NCBI GenBank assembly: GCA_024235715.1
Contig: JACKLW010000005.1
Location: forward strand, 248,001-312,000
Source of the DNA: Accumulibacter sp.
Lineage (GTDB): Bacteria > Pseudomonadota > Gammaproteobacteria > Burkholderiales > Rhodocyclaceae
DNA length: 64,000 nucleotides
Direction: 5' to 3'
Shown here: piece after piece, positions 9,643-20,523 of the stretch
Layout of the letters: each line of letters begins with the position of its first letter
Numbering within the stretch: position 1 is the stretch's first letter
Made by a program: the position numbers and the translations under genes
Notes under the pieces: generated by a model
Databases searched by the model: none
What the model was told of the DNA's origin: nothing
The model's input: the letters and a program-made list of their open reading frames with translations, nothing else

Positions 9643-10788
9643 CTAGTTGAACCACATCCGGACAGTATCGATCATGCGCCCGACGATACCGGCTGCCGGT
9701 ACCGCTTCGAGTGCCAGCACCGGGTACTCGCCATAGGGCTTGCCGTCCACGCTGACCTTCAGCGTTGCCAGCGGCTGCCCAAGCGTTACCGGCGCCAGCA
9801 AGGGCTGCTGTGACACCAGTTCGGTCTGGACTTTGGGCCCGAAGCCCTTGGGCACGACGATCACCAGATCGTCGTTGAAGCCGACGTTGACCGTGCTCTC
9901 CTTGCCTTTCCAGACTTTCAGGCTGGACACCGGGGCACCCTTGGCGTACAGCTGCACGCCATCATAGAACTGGAAACCGTAGTTGAGCAGCTTGAGCGAT
10001 TCCTGGATGCGCGCATTGGGAGAGGTCGCACCGAGGACCACCGACAGCAAGCGGCGCGGACCGCGTTTTGCCGACGACACCAGACAGTAGCCGGCGGCAG
10101 CGGTGTAGCCCGTCTTGAGCCCGTCGACCGTCGGGTCTATCCACAGCAGACGGTTGCGATTCGGCTGCGTGATCTTGTTGTAGGTATATTCCTTCAGCGT
10201 GTAGTACTTGGCGTAGTCTTCGGGAAAATCACGGATCAGCGCGCTGGCCAATGTCGCCAGGTCGCGTGCCGTGGTGTAGTGCTCCGGGTCGGGCAGGCCG
10301 TTGGAATTGCGGAAACTGGAGTTCTTCATGCCCAGTCTCTGGGCCTCGCGATTCATCATCTGCGCGAAGTTCTCTTCGTCGCCGGCGATGGCTTCCGCCA
10401 GCGCGACGCAGGCGTCATTGCCCGATTGAACGATCATCCCTTTCAGCAGGTCTTCGACCTTGACCTCGGTTCCAACCTCGATGAACATCCTCGAACCGCC
10501 GGTCTTCCAGGCTTTCCGGGAGATGAGCACCTCCTGGTCGAGTTTGAGAGTTCCCTGCTTGAGTGCCGAGAACGCCAGATAGGCAGTCATCAGCTTGGTC
10601 AAGGACGCCGGCTCAAGGCGCTCGTCGGGGGCCTGTTCAGCCAGGGTCTGCCCGGACGTCATCTCGACGAGCAGCCAGGACTTGGCGGCAAGCGCCGGCG
10701 GTGTCGGCAACTGCTGGGCAGTGGCCAGAACGGGAAGGCAGAGGACGATACAGAGCAGGGATCGTAGCTTGAGCATGGCGGGACTCAT
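9643..10788 (-). CDS. dacA: D-alanyl-D-alanine carboxypeptidase (PBP5/6 family)
   Basis: A 381-residue periplasmic penicillin-binding protein. It has a signal peptide (about 5-24) and the catalytic motifs SLTK (62-65), SGN (122-124) and KTG (225-227), followed by the beta-sandwich PBP5 C-domain. The protein ends in an amphipathic segment (GIVGRMIDTVRMWFN) that anchors such enzymes to the membrane. It removes the terminal D-Ala from muropeptides. A perfect TATAAT lies at 10802-10807, so the transcript may begin only a few bases before the first ATG. The ATG at 10776 is then an equally good start. Confidence 0.95.
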   Translation of the reverse strand: MSPAMLKLRSLLCIVLCLPVLATAQQLPTPPALAAKSWLLVEMTSGQTLAEQAPDERLEPASLTKLMTAYLAFSALKQGTLKLDQEVLISRKAWKTGGSRMFIEVGTEVKVEDLLKGMIVQSGNDACVALAEAIAGDEENFAQMMNREAQRLGMKNSSFRNSNGLPDPEHYTTARDLATLASALIRDFPEDYAKYYTLKEYTYNKITQPNRNRLLWIDPTVDGLKTGYTAAAGYCLVSSAKRGPRRLLSVVLGATSPNARIQESLKLLNYGFQFYDGVQLYAKGAPVSSLKVWKGKESTVNVGFNDDLVIVVPKGFGPKVQTELVSQQPLLAPVTLGQPLATLKVSVDGKPYGEYPVLALEAVPAAGIVGRMIDTVRMWFN

Positions 10789-10801
10789 GGCAAAAGCGCG
10801 G

Positions 10802-10807
10802 ATTATA
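10802..10807 (-). promoter_or_regulatory. Candidate -10 element for dacA
   Basis: On the minus strand this reads TATAAT, a full match to the sigma-70 -10 consensus, 14 bases before the first dacA ATG. No good -35 hexamer is seen 16-18 bases upstream. The leader would be very short (about 7 bases to the first ATG, about 19 to the second). Confidence 0.45.
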
Positions 10808-10925
10808 GCAAGCCCTCTGCAACTCGCCTGTACGCTTTTCGTGACCAGCGTACGCCGGCGCTTGCCGCGTTTCGTGACTTACTGCACACGCGGACCAGCC
10901 AAGCGCCGCGTACGATGATGACCGT

Positions 10926-11891
10926 TTGCCGGACCTCCCGCCTATCCAACAGTGGCTTGCCCTGAAACCCATGTTGCCACCCTTTCGACATCTCGCAAGT
11001 TCACTTGACCTGCAAGGCGCCTTCGCGCAATTGTCCAGGCGCGGGATTGCCGGTGGCAGCCTGGATGAAAGTCTCCGCCAGCTCACTTCTGCGACAGGAC
11101 GCATGCTCAACATCGAGCGCGTCAGCCTGTGGGGCCTGACCGCGCAGCACGCAAGTCTCGAGTGCATCGACCTCTATGAGCTTTCCCGCAACAGGCACAG
11201 CGTCGGCGTGACCCTGCATGCCGCCCGTTACCCGGAGTACTTCCAGGCCCTGGAACGTGGCGAACCGATAGTCGCCGACGATGCCATGAAGCATCCAAGC
11301 ACGCAGGCGTTTACCGAGGACTATCTGTTGATGAACGGGATCAGCGCGGTGATCAACTCGCCAATTCACGTCAACGGGGAACTGCAGGGGGTACTCTGCA
11401 TCGAGCGCGTCGGCCCTCACTCCGCCTGGACTTCGGTGCAGCGATTGTTCGCCCACTCGGTTGCCAACCTGGTCAGCCTGGCGTTGCTGCAACACCAGTT
11501 GCTGCAGACGGAAGAGGAGTTGCGCGATGCAAACCGCTTGCGACTGGCCCTGTTTTCCGGTGTGCGCGACGCGATATTGATTTCCGACGCCAACACCGGA
11601 CATATTCTCGACGCCAACCCACAGGCCGAAAAGCTGTTCGGCCGACAACTGCAACAGTTGCTCGGTATCCTGCAAAGCGAGCTGCATGCAGCGGGCAACA
11701 GCCTGGACATCCGCGAGCTACTCGCCCAGATCAAGAGCGACGGCGCAGCCATCCGCAGCGAGGTGGTCAACCGCGATGGCGAGGTCATCCCCGTGGAAAT
11801 CGTTGGCCGCGAGGTCGAACTCGAGAAAGGCAGGAGGATCCTGCAGGGCGTCTTCCGCCCGCTGGCGGTGATCGGTCCGCCCGACCCCTGA
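10926..11891 (+). CDS. GAF-PAS sensor protein without a recognisable output domain
   Basis: A protein of up to 321 residues. Residues about 45-195 form a GAF-like domain (MLNIERVSLWGL, then GVLCIERVG near the end). Residues about 210-300 form a PAS domain (RDAILISDANTGHILDANPQAEKLFG, then NRDGEVIPVEI). No histidine kinase, GGDEF, EAL or DNA-binding domain follows; the protein stops just after the PAS. The frame begins at a TTG (10926), and an in-frame ATG lies at 10971; neither has a strong ribosome binding site. It is divergent from dacA and abuts the convergent rlpA. A role as a stand-alone sensory partner is inferred. Confidence 0.75.
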   Translation: MPDLPPIQQWLALKPMLPPFRHLASSLDLQGAFAQLSRRGIAGGSLDESLRQLTSATGRMLNIERVSLWGLTAQHASLECIDLYELSRNRHSVGVTLHAARYPEYFQALERGEPIVADDAMKHPSTQAFTEDYLLMNGISAVINSPIHVNGELQGVLCIERVGPHSAWTSVQRLFAHSVANLVSLALLQHQLLQTEEELRDANRLRLALFSGVRDAILISDANTGHILDANPQAEKLFGRQLQQLLGILQSELHAAGNSLDIRELLAQIKSDGAAIRSEVVNRDGEVIPVEIVGREVELEKGRRILQGVFRPLAVIGPPDP

Positions 11892-12944
11892 TCAGCGCGT
11901 CACGAAGCCTGGCCGGTAACCGAGCGCCAGCTGAATCCTCTCGGCGATTTTCTCGGCGTCGGCGCGACTGCGATAGGGTCCGAGGTGTACGCGGTGCATG
12001 CCATCCCGTGCGTTGATCTCGATAGCCTCGTTGAGCCAGTCCAGTTCGCGCAGCAGATGCGCGCGCAGACTCTCGGCGTTTTCGGCGCTGGCAAAAGCAC
12101 CAAGTTGCAGGAAGACGCCATGCCGCGTACTCACCGACATGGACAGCGGCGCCGCAGCCGGCGTCGGCGCACTCGGCCGCAACTCCGTCAGCGGCGCCGG
12201 AACGGATACCGCTTCGAACCCCAGGTTGGCCGCCAGCAGTGCGATCTCGTCGCGTTCACCGGAAATTTCCGCCGGGCGCGGCGCAGGCATCACCTGCGCA
12301 TAGGTCATCGTCGTCGCCTCGTCCGGCAGAATCGCGTCCACCTGGACCATGGTGCTGCCGTTGTCCACGTAACCCAGGCGGTAGGCAGCCGCGTACGAGA
12401 GATCGATGATGCGGTCAGCATGAAAAGGGCCGCGATCGATGACCCGTACGACCACCGACTTGCCATTGCTGACGTTGGTCACGCGAACATACGAGGGAAT
12501 CGCCAGCGTCGGGTGGGCTGCGGTCATCGAAAACATGTCATAGCGCTCGCCGATCGACGTCTTCTGGCCATGGAACTTCTTGCCGTACCAACTCGCAACG
12601 CCGCGTTCCTGATACGCCGCCAGGCTGGTGTTCGGCTGGTAGGCCTTGCCAAGGACGACGTAGGGCCGGTTGGCGTAGCGGTGCAGGGGTTCGAGTCTTG
12701 GCTGGGCGTCCGGGATATCGTCGAGATTCTCGGGAATGTCGTCGCCCGGGCCGTCGTCCTTGTAATAGCCTCCGCCCCTCTTCTGCACCACCCCTGACTT
12801 GCGGGCCATCTTGCCGCGCTCGGCGCTGCCCTCGGAGGAACGCGAGGGGGAACCGCCGCACGCAGCAAGCAACACCGGCAGGATCAACACCACGAGCGCA
12901 AGGCAGCACACCCGACCGGCAATCGATCCTCCCATTCGCCTCAT
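11892..12944 (-). CDS. rlpA: Septal ring lytic transglycosylase RlpA (lipoprotein, DPBB + SPOR)
   Basis: A 350-residue lipoprotein. The lipobox LLAAC gives lipidation at C29. A double-psi beta-barrel (about 105-190) contains GVASWYGKKFHGQKTS and VRVIDRGPFHADRIIDLS. A C-terminal SPOR domain (about 270-350) has FLQLGAFASAENAESLRAHL. SPOR domains bind denuded septal glycan, and RlpA cleaves it in some species. The ATG at 12944 overlaps the rodA stop. The frame is open further upstream, but there it is a shadow of rodA. It is the last gene of the mreBCD-mrdA-rodA-rlpA operon. Confidence 0.94.
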   Translation of the reverse strand: MRRMGGSIAGRVCCLALVVLILPVLLAACGGSPSRSSEGSAERGKMARKSGVVQKRGGGYYKDDGPGDDIPENLDDIPDAQPRLEPLHRYANRPYVVLGKAYQPNTSLAAYQERGVASWYGKKFHGQKTSIGERYDMFSMTAAHPTLAIPSYVRVTNVSNGKSVVVRVIDRGPFHADRIIDLSYAAAYRLGYVDNGSTMVQVDAILPDEATTMTYAQVMPAPRPAEISGERDEIALLAANLGFEAVSVPAPLTELRPSAPTPAAAPLSMSVSTRHGVFLQLGAFASAENAESLRAHLLRELDWLNEAIEINARDGMHRVHLGPYRSRADAEKIAERIQLALGYRPGFVTR

Positions 12945-14044
12945 GTCCTGACCAGCATCCTGTGCGTGTTGATGCTCATCAGGATACCAATTCCCACCGA
13001 CAGCGTCACCAGCGCGGTACCGCCATAACTCATGAACGGCAGCGGCACGCCGACCACCGGCAGAATCCCGCTGACCATGCCCATATTGACGAAGACATAG
13101 GTGAACAAGCTCAGGGTCACCGACCCGGCGAGGACCCGCGCGAACAGTGTCGAAGCCCTGGCAGCGATCATCAGTCCCCGGCCGATCAACAGCAGATAGA
13201 GGACCAACAGGATGCCATTGCCGAGCAGGCCGCGCTCCTCCGAGAAGACGGCGAGGATGAAGTCGGTATGCCGCTCCGGAATGAACTCCAGATGCGTCTG
13301 CGTGCCGGCCAGCCAACCCTTGCCAAAACTGCCACCGGAACCGATGGCAATGGTCGACTGGATGATGTGGTAGCCGGAACCGAGGGGATCCGTGGTCGGA
13401 TCGATCAGGGTCAGTATGCGTTTTCGCTGGTAGTCATGGAGCATGGTCCACACGAAAGGTGCGGCAGCGCCCGCGGCCGCCAGCAAGCCGCCGATCACCG
13501 CCCACGAAAGGCCGGCAAAGAAGATCACGTAGAAACCGGCAGCACCGACGAGAATCGCCGTCCCCAGGTCGGGTTGCCTGGCGATCAGCGCGAAAGGAAC
13601 CAGCAGCAGCAGGCTGGCGACAACGTAGTGCTGGACCCTCAATGCTGCTTCGTTCTTGTGGAAGTACCAGGCGAGCATCAGTGGCACGGCGATCTTCAGC
13701 AGTTCCGAGGGCTGCACCCGGGTAAACCCGAGCGACAGCCAGCGTCTGGCGCCATTGACCTTGATGCCGAAGAAATAGACCAGAATCAGCAGAATGACGC
13801 CGACGACGTAAAGCGGCACGCCGAAGCGCATCAGTTTCTGCGGTGGCAGTTGCGCGACCGCCCACATTGCGCACAGCCCGATCGCCATGTTGCCCGCCTG
13901 CAGCCACAGACGATTGTTGGCATCGTAGGTCGCACTGTAGACGGTCGCCAATCCCACGATCATCAGCGCAAAGGTAACCAGCAACAGAGGCCCGTCGAGG
14001 TGCGCGACCAGACCCCGCCAAACGCGGGCCAGAAACGCGTGCAT
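12941..14044 (-). CDS. rodA: Rod shape-determining peptidoglycan glycosyltransferase RodA
   Basis: A 367-residue SEDS-family polytopic membrane protein with about ten helices, the conserved KVNGARRWLSLGFTRVQPSELLKIAVPL region and LPFMSYGGTALVTLSVGIGILMS at the C terminus. RodA polymerises lipid II during lateral wall growth, paired with PBP2. It starts 4 bases after the mrdA stop and overlaps rlpA. The length is normal. FtsW is excluded by context, since it would sit in the dcw cluster. Confidence 0.96.
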   Translation of the reverse strand: MHAFLARVWRGLVAHLDGPLLLVTFALMIVGLATVYSATYDANNRLWLQAGNMAIGLCAMWAVAQLPPQKLMRFGVPLYVVGVILLILVYFFGIKVNGARRWLSLGFTRVQPSELLKIAVPLMLAWYFHKNEAALRVQHYVVASLLLLVPFALIARQPDLGTAILVGAAGFYVIFFAGLSWAVIGGLLAAAGAAAPFVWTMLHDYQRKRILTLIDPTTDPLGSGYHIIQSTIAIGSGGSFGKGWLAGTQTHLEFIPERHTDFILAVFSEERGLLGNGILLVLYLLLIGRGLMIAARASTLFARVLAGSVTLSLFTYVFVNMGMVSGILPVVGVPLPFMSYGGTALVTLSVGIGILMSINTHRMLVRT

Positions 14045-14047
14045 CAG

Positions 14048-15943
14048 CTAGTCCTCCTCGACATCGTCTTCCTTGGCCGCCCCCTCGGGCAGCTTGCCGA
14101 GCAGATAGTAATCGATGACCATGCGCGCAATCGGCGCCGCGGACTGGGCCCCGAAACCGCCATTCTCGACGACCACCGCCAGCGCGATTCTGGGCTCCTC
14201 GGCCGGCGCAAAAGCGATGAACAGTGCGTGGTCGCGCAGTTCCTTCTTCACCGCCGATTCGCGGTAACTCGAACCTTTGAGGCTGTACACCTGCGCCGTA
14301 CCGGTCTTGCCGCCAGACGTGTAGCCAGCGCCGGCGAAAGCGCGCGCGCCGGTTCCCTGGGTGTTGACACCGATCATCGCATTCCTGATGACTTCGACGT
14401 TCTTCGGCTTCCATGGCAGCCTGCGCAGCGGTTCGGGTTCGATCATCGTCTTCTCGCCGGAGCGACTATCGGTGATGTACTTCACGAGATGCGGACGGAA
14501 CATGACGCCACCATTGGCCACGGTAGCCGTCGCCTGCGCCAGTTGTATCGGCGTGTAGGAATTGTAGCCCTGACCGATACCGATCGAGACTGTCTCGCCA
14601 GCGTACCATTTCTGCTGCTCCGGCCGCCGGAAACGACGCTTCTTCCACTCGGGTGACGGCAAGACGCCGTCCGACTCACCCTCGATGTCGACGCCGGTGG
14701 CCTGGCCAAATCCGAGATCACCCATGAATCGGGCAATGGCGTCGATACCCATGTCGTTGGCGAGCATGTAGTAGTACGTATCGCAGGAGTGAACGATCGA
14801 CTTGTACATGTCCACCGTTCCATGCCCGCCCTTCTTGTCGTCACGAAAGTGGTGGCCGGCGAAGTTGAAGAAGCCGGGGTCGGAAATCGTCTGGCCGGCG
14901 GTGCGTTTGCCGGTTTCGAGCGCTGCCAGCGCCATGAACGGCTTGAACGTCGACCCCGGCGGGTAGGTTCCGTTCAGCGCCCGGTTGAGCATCGGCCGGT
15001 CGCGCGATTTGTTGAGCACATCCCAGTCGTCGGTGCGGATCCCGTCGACAAACAGATTCGGGTCGAAAGACGGATTCGAGACCAGCGCGAGTATCCCGCC
15101 GGTCGAAGGCTCGATCGCCACCAGGGCTCCGCGACGCTCACCAAACGCTTTCTCCGCCATCTCCTGCAGCTTGACGTCGAGGGTCAGCGTCAGGCTGTTA
15201 CCCTGCACGGGTGCGGTACGCGACAGGCTGCGAATCGCGCGGCCGCCGGCATCGATCTCGACCTGCTCATAACCCGTCTCGCCGTGCAACTGGAACTCGT
15301 ATTTCTGTTCGATGCCGGTCTTGCCGATATGGTCGGTGCCCCTGTAATTGGCCGTCTGCTCGCGCTCTTCGATCATCTCCAGATCGCGTTTGTTGATGCG
15401 ATTGATGTAGCCGATGGCGTGCGACGCGATCGGCCCCTGCGGATACTGGCGAAACAGGCGCGCCTTGACTTCCACGCCGGGGAACCGGTAGCGGTTGGCA
15501 GCAAAGCGGGCGACTTCCTCCTCGCTCAGGCGCGTACGAATCGGCAGGCTTTCAAAGGTCTTGCTCTCCTCCAGGAGCTTTCGAAAGCGCCGGCGGTCCT
15601 TGGGCAGCACTTCGATCAGCTCGCTCAGTCCATCGATTGTCGCTTCCAGATCATCAACCTTCGAGGGCGTGATCTCCAGCGTAAAGGCCGAGTAGTTGCG
15701 CGCCAGGACAACGCCTTCGCGATCGACGATCACCCCCCGATTGGGAACGATGGGCACCACCGAGATGCGGTTGTCCTCGGCACGCGTGCTGTAGTAATCA
15801 TGCTGAACGACCTGCAGATAGAAGAAGCGCGCGCCCAGCAGCGACAGCGCCAGCAGCACCCCGGCGGCGGCCAGGACGACACGAAGATGGAAGCGAGAAA
15901 GATCTCCATCCGGCGCATTCAGCGACGACTGTCGAGCGAGCAT
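14048..15943 (-). CDS. mrdA: Penicillin-binding protein 2 (elongation transpeptidase)
   Basis: A 631-residue class B PBP. It has one N-terminal transmembrane helix (about 22-46) and a PBP dimerisation domain (about 60-235). The transpeptidase motifs are STFK (331-334), SCD (386-388) and KTG (546-548). The SCD form of the second motif is typical of PBP2. It cross-links the wall during elongation with RodA, MreC and MreB. The gene lies 3 bases upstream of rodA. Confidence 0.97.
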   Translation of the reverse strand: MLARQSSLNAPDGDLSRFHLRVVLAAAGVLLALSLLGARFFYLQVVQHDYYSTRAEDNRISVVPIVPNRGVIVDREGVVLARNYSAFTLEITPSKVDDLEATIDGLSELIEVLPKDRRRFRKLLEESKTFESLPIRTRLSEEEVARFAANRYRFPGVEVKARLFRQYPQGPIASHAIGYINRINKRDLEMIEEREQTANYRGTDHIGKTGIEQKYEFQLHGETGYEQVEIDAGGRAIRSLSRTAPVQGNSLTLTLDVKLQEMAEKAFGERRGALVAIEPSTGGILALVSNPSFDPNLFVDGIRTDDWDVLNKSRDRPMLNRALNGTYPPGSTFKPFMALAALETGKRTAGQTISDPGFFNFAGHHFRDDKKGGHGTVDMYKSIVHSCDTYYYMLANDMGIDAIARFMGDLGFGQATGVDIEGESDGVLPSPEWKKRRFRRPEQQKWYAGETVSIGIGQGYNSYTPIQLAQATATVANGGVMFRPHLVKYITDSRSGEKTMIEPEPLRRLPWKPKNVEVIRNAMIGVNTQGTGARAFAGAGYTSGGKTGTAQVYSLKGSSYRESAVKKELRDHALFIAFAPAEEPRIALAVVVENGGFGAQSAAPIARMVIDYYLLGKLPEGAAKEDDVEED

Positions 15944-16025
15944 GGCAGTCCGTCAGCGACCGGGCACAGCCCGCGCCCGGGCAGGCACGCAGCGACGCGC
16001 GCGCAGCGCGCCGCTGGCGACCGTT

Positions 16026-16547
16026 TCAGAGAGGTCGGTTGTCATCGTGGTCAACCGGCTGGTGCTGTGGCAACAGCAGGAGGAGAGTCAGCAGTGGCCA
16101 AAGAAAGGCACCGAAACACGGTCCGAGGAAGTACACCATTCCGGGAAGCTCGGCGCCAGCCACGGTCCACACGGCGAACTGCACCAGTTGCACCAGCAGC
16201 AACAGCGGAAAGACCTGCAGCGCTTGCTGCCCAAGGGGAAACCACAGGATTCGCCGCGACAGCGAGGATCCGCCGTAGGCAGCCAGCACGTAGGCGAGCG
16301 CATGCTGTCCCAGCAGACCGGCATCGGCCACGTCCATCGCCAGGCCGAACAGAAAGGCCAGCCCCATGCCCACCCGGCGCGGCTCGCGAACACTCCAGAA
16401 GACGATCACCAGCGCCAGCCAGTCGGGCGCCGCGAGCCACGCAGACGTCGGCAGGAAGTTCAGCAGCAACGCCGCCAGCAGGCTGAGGGCGATGAACCAC
16501 GGTCGCACCGGCAGCAGAATGCGTGACGAGGAGTAACTGGTGTGCAT
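16026..16547 (-). CDS. mreD: Rod shape-determining protein MreD
   Basis: A 173-residue hydrophobic protein with five to six predicted helices and the MreD patterns VFWSVREPRRVGMGLAF and LGQHALAYVLAAYG. MreD is an integral membrane part of the elongasome that partners MreC. It begins 5 bases after the mreC stop and is followed after 82 bases by mrdA. Confidence 0.93.
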   Translation of the reverse strand: MHTSYSSSRILLPVRPWFIALSLLAALLLNFLPTSAWLAAPDWLALVIVFWSVREPRRVGMGLAFLFGLAMDVADAGLLGQHALAYVLAAYGGSSLSRRILWFPLGQQALQVFPLLLLVQLVQFAVWTVAGAELPGMVYFLGPCFGAFLWPLLTLLLLLPQHQPVDHDDNRPL

Positions 16548-16552
16548 CGGCT

Positions 16553-17488
16553 TCAGTCCTTTTTCGGGCGCTTTTTCTTGGCGCGAACCACACGAGCCGA
16601 GGCTTTTGTATCCTTGGTCGCGACTTCGTCGGCCAGTTCCTCCGGCAGCGCCACCGGCGGACGCGGATCAAGCACCATCACCTCGCTGAAGTGCTCGACG
16701 GCCGCCGTCGGCACACAGAAGATGCGGGCAAAGGAGTAGGCGGTATCGCTTTCGATGTGCACCACCTTGGCCACCGGGAAGCCCGCCGGGAAGATTCCGT
16801 CCAGCCCCGAGGTTACCAGCAGGTCGCCGTTCTGAAGATCGGCGTTGACCGGCATGAAACGCAGTTCGAGCTGTCCGTCGCCAAGGCCGAAAACGACCGA
16901 ACGCAAGCCGGTGCGAACGACCTGCACCGGCACCGCCTGCTCCTTGTCGGTGATCAGCGTGACCTCGGCCACGAAGGGGAAGGTCCGGGTCACCTGACCG
17001 ACAATTCCCAGATCGTCGATGACCGGCTGCCCGGCAATGACCTTGTCCTGCTGCCCCTTGTCGATGATCACCCGCCGCGCATAGGGATCGCGTGCCGAAT
17101 AGAGAATCTGTGCCACCTGGCCGCTGACCTGCTGCCGTTCCTTGACGCCGAGCAGCTTGCGCAGGCGCTCGTTCTCGGCCTCCACGTGCTGGCTGCGCAG
17201 CAGCGCTGCGACATGTTCGAGGCGGCCCCGCTGCAACTCCGCGTTTTCTGCCTGCAGGCGGGCCGCACTGGCAAAATAGCTGCCGGCATTGTCAAGCAAC
17301 TGCGCCGGGAGATGCGCCAGCTGCTGCACCGGGTGGGTGAACATCGACAGCGCCTGGCGCAGCACTTCGAGCGTCTGAAAGCGTGCATCGACGACCAGCA
17401 GCGCCAACGACAAGGCAACGTAGAACGACAGCAGCGCGACGGGGGCCGGGCCGCGTTTGAAGAACGGTGGCGGCTGTTGGTCCATCAA
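16553..17488 (-). CDS. mreC: Rod shape-determining protein MreC
   Basis: A 311-residue bitopic protein: a transmembrane helix (about 15-35), a coiled coil (about 70-120, LQAENAELQRGRLEHVAALL), then two periplasmic beta-barrel lobes with KVIAGQPVIDDLGIVGQV and GDLLVTSGLDGIFPAGFPV. A lysine/arginine-rich tail closes it. MreC is the periplasmic scaffold that activates PBP2-RodA. It follows mreB by 45 bases. Confidence 0.96.
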   Translation of the reverse strand: MMDQQPPPFFKRGPAPVALLSFYVALSLALLVVDARFQTLEVLRQALSMFTHPVQQLAHLPAQLLDNAGSYFASAARLQAENAELQRGRLEHVAALLRSQHVEAENERLRKLLGVKERQQVSGQVAQILYSARDPYARRVIIDKGQQDKVIAGQPVIDDLGIVGQVTRTFPFVAEVTLITDKEQAVPVQVVRTGLRSVVFGLGDGQLELRFMPVNADLQNGDLLVTSGLDGIFPAGFPVAKVVHIESDTAYSFARIFCVPTAAVEHFSEVMVLDPRPPVALPEELADEVATKDTKASARVVRAKKKRPKKD

Positions 17489-17533
17489 TCAGTCATCTGG
17501 GTCGGCGAGGCGCGGCGCCAGGGCCGCTCAGGC

Positions 17534-18661
<1,128 letters not shown>

Positions 18662-18678
18662 TTAGTGATTTCCTAAAC

Positions 18679-18975
18679 ATGTCGCTTACCATAGATCAGG
18701 TCCACCGCGTTGCCCATCTGGCGCGAATTGAAATCAGCGACAGCGAAGCAGACCGCACGCTTGGCCAGCTCAACGAAATTTTCGCCCTGATCGAAGAAAT
18801 GCAGGCGGTCGACACGCAGGGCGTCGAGCCGATGGCACACGCCCAGGACGTCGCCCAGCGCCTGCGCGCCGACCGCGTCACGGAATCCGGGCAGACCGAT
18901 CAGCGCACAGCCTTCCAGAGCGTCGCCCCGGAGACCGAGGCCGGCCTGTACCTTGTGCCCAGGGTCATCGAATGA
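18679..18975 (+). CDS. gatC: Glutamyl-tRNA(Gln)/aspartyl-tRNA(Asn) amidotransferase subunit C
   Basis: A 98-residue protein with the GatC signature [24 protein letters not shown] and the C-terminal LYLVPRVIE. GatC is the small stabilising subunit that wraps around GatA in the GatCAB complex. Its presence means Gln-tRNA and/or Asn-tRNA is made by transamidation. It overlaps gatA by 4 bases (ATGA). Confidence 0.95.
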   Translation: MSLTIDQVHRVAHLARIEISDSEADRTLGQLNEIFALIEEMQAVDTQGVEPMAHAQDVAQRLRADRVTESGQTDQRTAFQSVAPETEAGLYLVPRVIE

Positions 18976-20441
18976 TCGAGCACAGCCTGCAGGCCCTCGG
19001 CACGGCGCTGGCCGCACGCGAGGTTTCCAGCGTCGAGCTGACGCGGCTCTATCTCGACCGCGTTGCGCAACACAACCCGCAGCTCAACGCCTTCATTACC
19101 GTCGACGAAGCCGCCAGCCTTGCCCAGGCACGGGCAGCCGATGCGCGCCTGGCAAGAGGCGAAGGCGGTCCCCTGACCGGCATCCCGATCGCCCACAAGG
19201 ATATCTTCTGCGCCAAGGGCTGGCTGACCACCTGCGGATCGAAGATGCTGAGCAACTTCGTCAGCCCCTACGACGCAGCAGTGATTGCCCGCTTCACGGC
19301 CGCTGGCGCGGTGCTCCTCGGCAAGACCAACATGGACGAGTTCGCGATGGGTTCGTCGAACGAGACCTCGTTCTACGGACCGGTGAAAAACCCCTGGGAT
19401 GCCGCCCGCGTTCCCGGTGGCTCTTCGGGCGGTTCGGCCGCGGCCGTCGCCGCGCGGCTGGCACCGGCGGCCACAGGCACCGACACCGGCGGCTCCATCC
19501 GGCAGCCAGCGGCACTGTGCAACCTGACAGGAATGAAACCGACCTATGGCGTGGTTTCGCGCTTCGGCATGATCGCTTTCGCCTCCTCGCTCGACCAGGC
19601 CGGTCCGCTGGCCCGTTCGGCTGCGGACTGCGCGCTGCTGCTCAACGCCATGGCCGGCTTCGACGAACGCGATTCGACCAGCCTCGAACGAGCGCCGGAA
19701 GACTACTGCCGCGAACTGGCCGCCGACGCCGGCCCGCTGCCGCTCGCCGGTTTGAAGATCGGCCTGCCGGCGGAATTCTTCGGCAGCGGCAGCAGTCCGG
19801 AAGTGATGCAACTGGTCGAAGCAGCAGTCGCCGAGTACCGCAAGCTCGGCGCGCAAACGGTGGCCATCAGCCTGCCGAGCATGCAGCTTTCGGTCGCCGC
19901 CTACTACGTGATCGCACCGGCCGAGGCCAGTTCGAACCTGGCGCGCTTCGACGGCGTGCGCTATGGCTATCGCGCGCCGCAGTACGATGACCTCAACGAC
20001 ATGTATGGCAAGAGCCGCGCGCAAGGCTTCGGTGCCGAAGTCAAGCGCCGCATCCTGATAGGCACCTACGTCCTGTCGCACGGCTACTACGACGCCTACT
20101 ACCTGCAGGCACAACGCATTCGCCGGCTGATCGCCAATGATTTCGCCAAGGCCTTCGAGCAGTGCGATGTGATCCTCGGGCCGACCAGTCCAAGCACGGC
20201 TTTCAGGCTCGGCGAGAAAGCGGCCGATCCGGTACAGATGTATCTCTCGGACATCTACACAATTGCCGTCAACCTGGCCGGCCTGCCGGCCATCTCGATC
20301 CCCTGCGGCTTCGTCGACGGCCTGCCGGCGGGTCTGCAGTTGATCGGCAACTACTTCGCCGAAAGCGGACTGCTCAATGTCGCCCACCGCTATCAACTGG
20401 CAAGCGAATGGCATCTGCAGCAGCCCGCCGGGTTGGTATGA
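18972..20441 (+). CDS. gatA: Glutamyl-tRNA(Gln)/aspartyl-tRNA(Asn) amidotransferase subunit A
   Basis: A 489-residue amidase-signature enzyme. The catalytic Ser-cisSer-Lys triad is visible: K76 in AHKD, S151 in the GGSSGGS loop (149-155) and S175 in TGGSIRQPA. GatA releases ammonia from glutamine and channels it to GatB. The length is normal. It begins inside gatC and is followed by a short spacer with a strong hairpin before gatB. Confidence 0.97.
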   Translation: MIEHSLQALGTALAAREVSSVELTRLYLDRVAQHNPQLNAFITVDEAASLAQARAADARLARGEGGPLTGIPIAHKDIFCAKGWLTTCGSKMLSNFVSPYDAAVIARFTAAGAVLLGKTNMDEFAMGSSNETSFYGPVKNPWDAARVPGGSSGGSAAAVAARLAPAATGTDTGGSIRQPAALCNLTGMKPTYGVVSRFGMIAFASSLDQAGPLARSAADCALLLNAMAGFDERDSTSLERAPEDYCRELAADAGPLPLAGLKIGLPAEFFGSGSSPEVMQLVEAAVAEYRKLGAQTVAISLPSMQLSVAAYYVIAPAEASSNLARFDGVRYGYRAPQYDDLNDMYGKSRAQGFGAEVKRRILIGTYVLSHGYYDAYYLQAQRIRRLIANDFAKAFEQCDVILGPTSPSTAFRLGEKAADPVQMYLSDIYTIAVNLAGLPAISIPCGFVDGLPAGLQLIGNYFAESGLLNVAHRYQLASEWHLQQPAGLV

Positions 20442-20472
20442 TGCGTGCGGCGGACGCCTCCTCCCGTCTCAG

Positions 20473-20493
20473 CCGCCGGCGCCTTGCCGGCGG
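20473..20493. repeat. Perfect GC hairpin between gatA and gatB
   Basis: CCGCCGGC and its exact complement GCCGGCGG flank a 5-base loop (GCCTT). There is no following T-run, so it is not a classic terminator. It may be a REP-like element or may shape mRNA processing between gatA and gatB. Confidence 0.55.
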
Positions 20494-20523
20494 TCGCCGT
20501 TATCGAACAGTGAGTGAGCAGTG

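Noticed and set aside
12680..12700. GGTTCGAGTC, like a tRNA T-arm
   Set aside because: It lies inside rlpA coding sequence, and no acceptor, D or anticodon stems fit around it.
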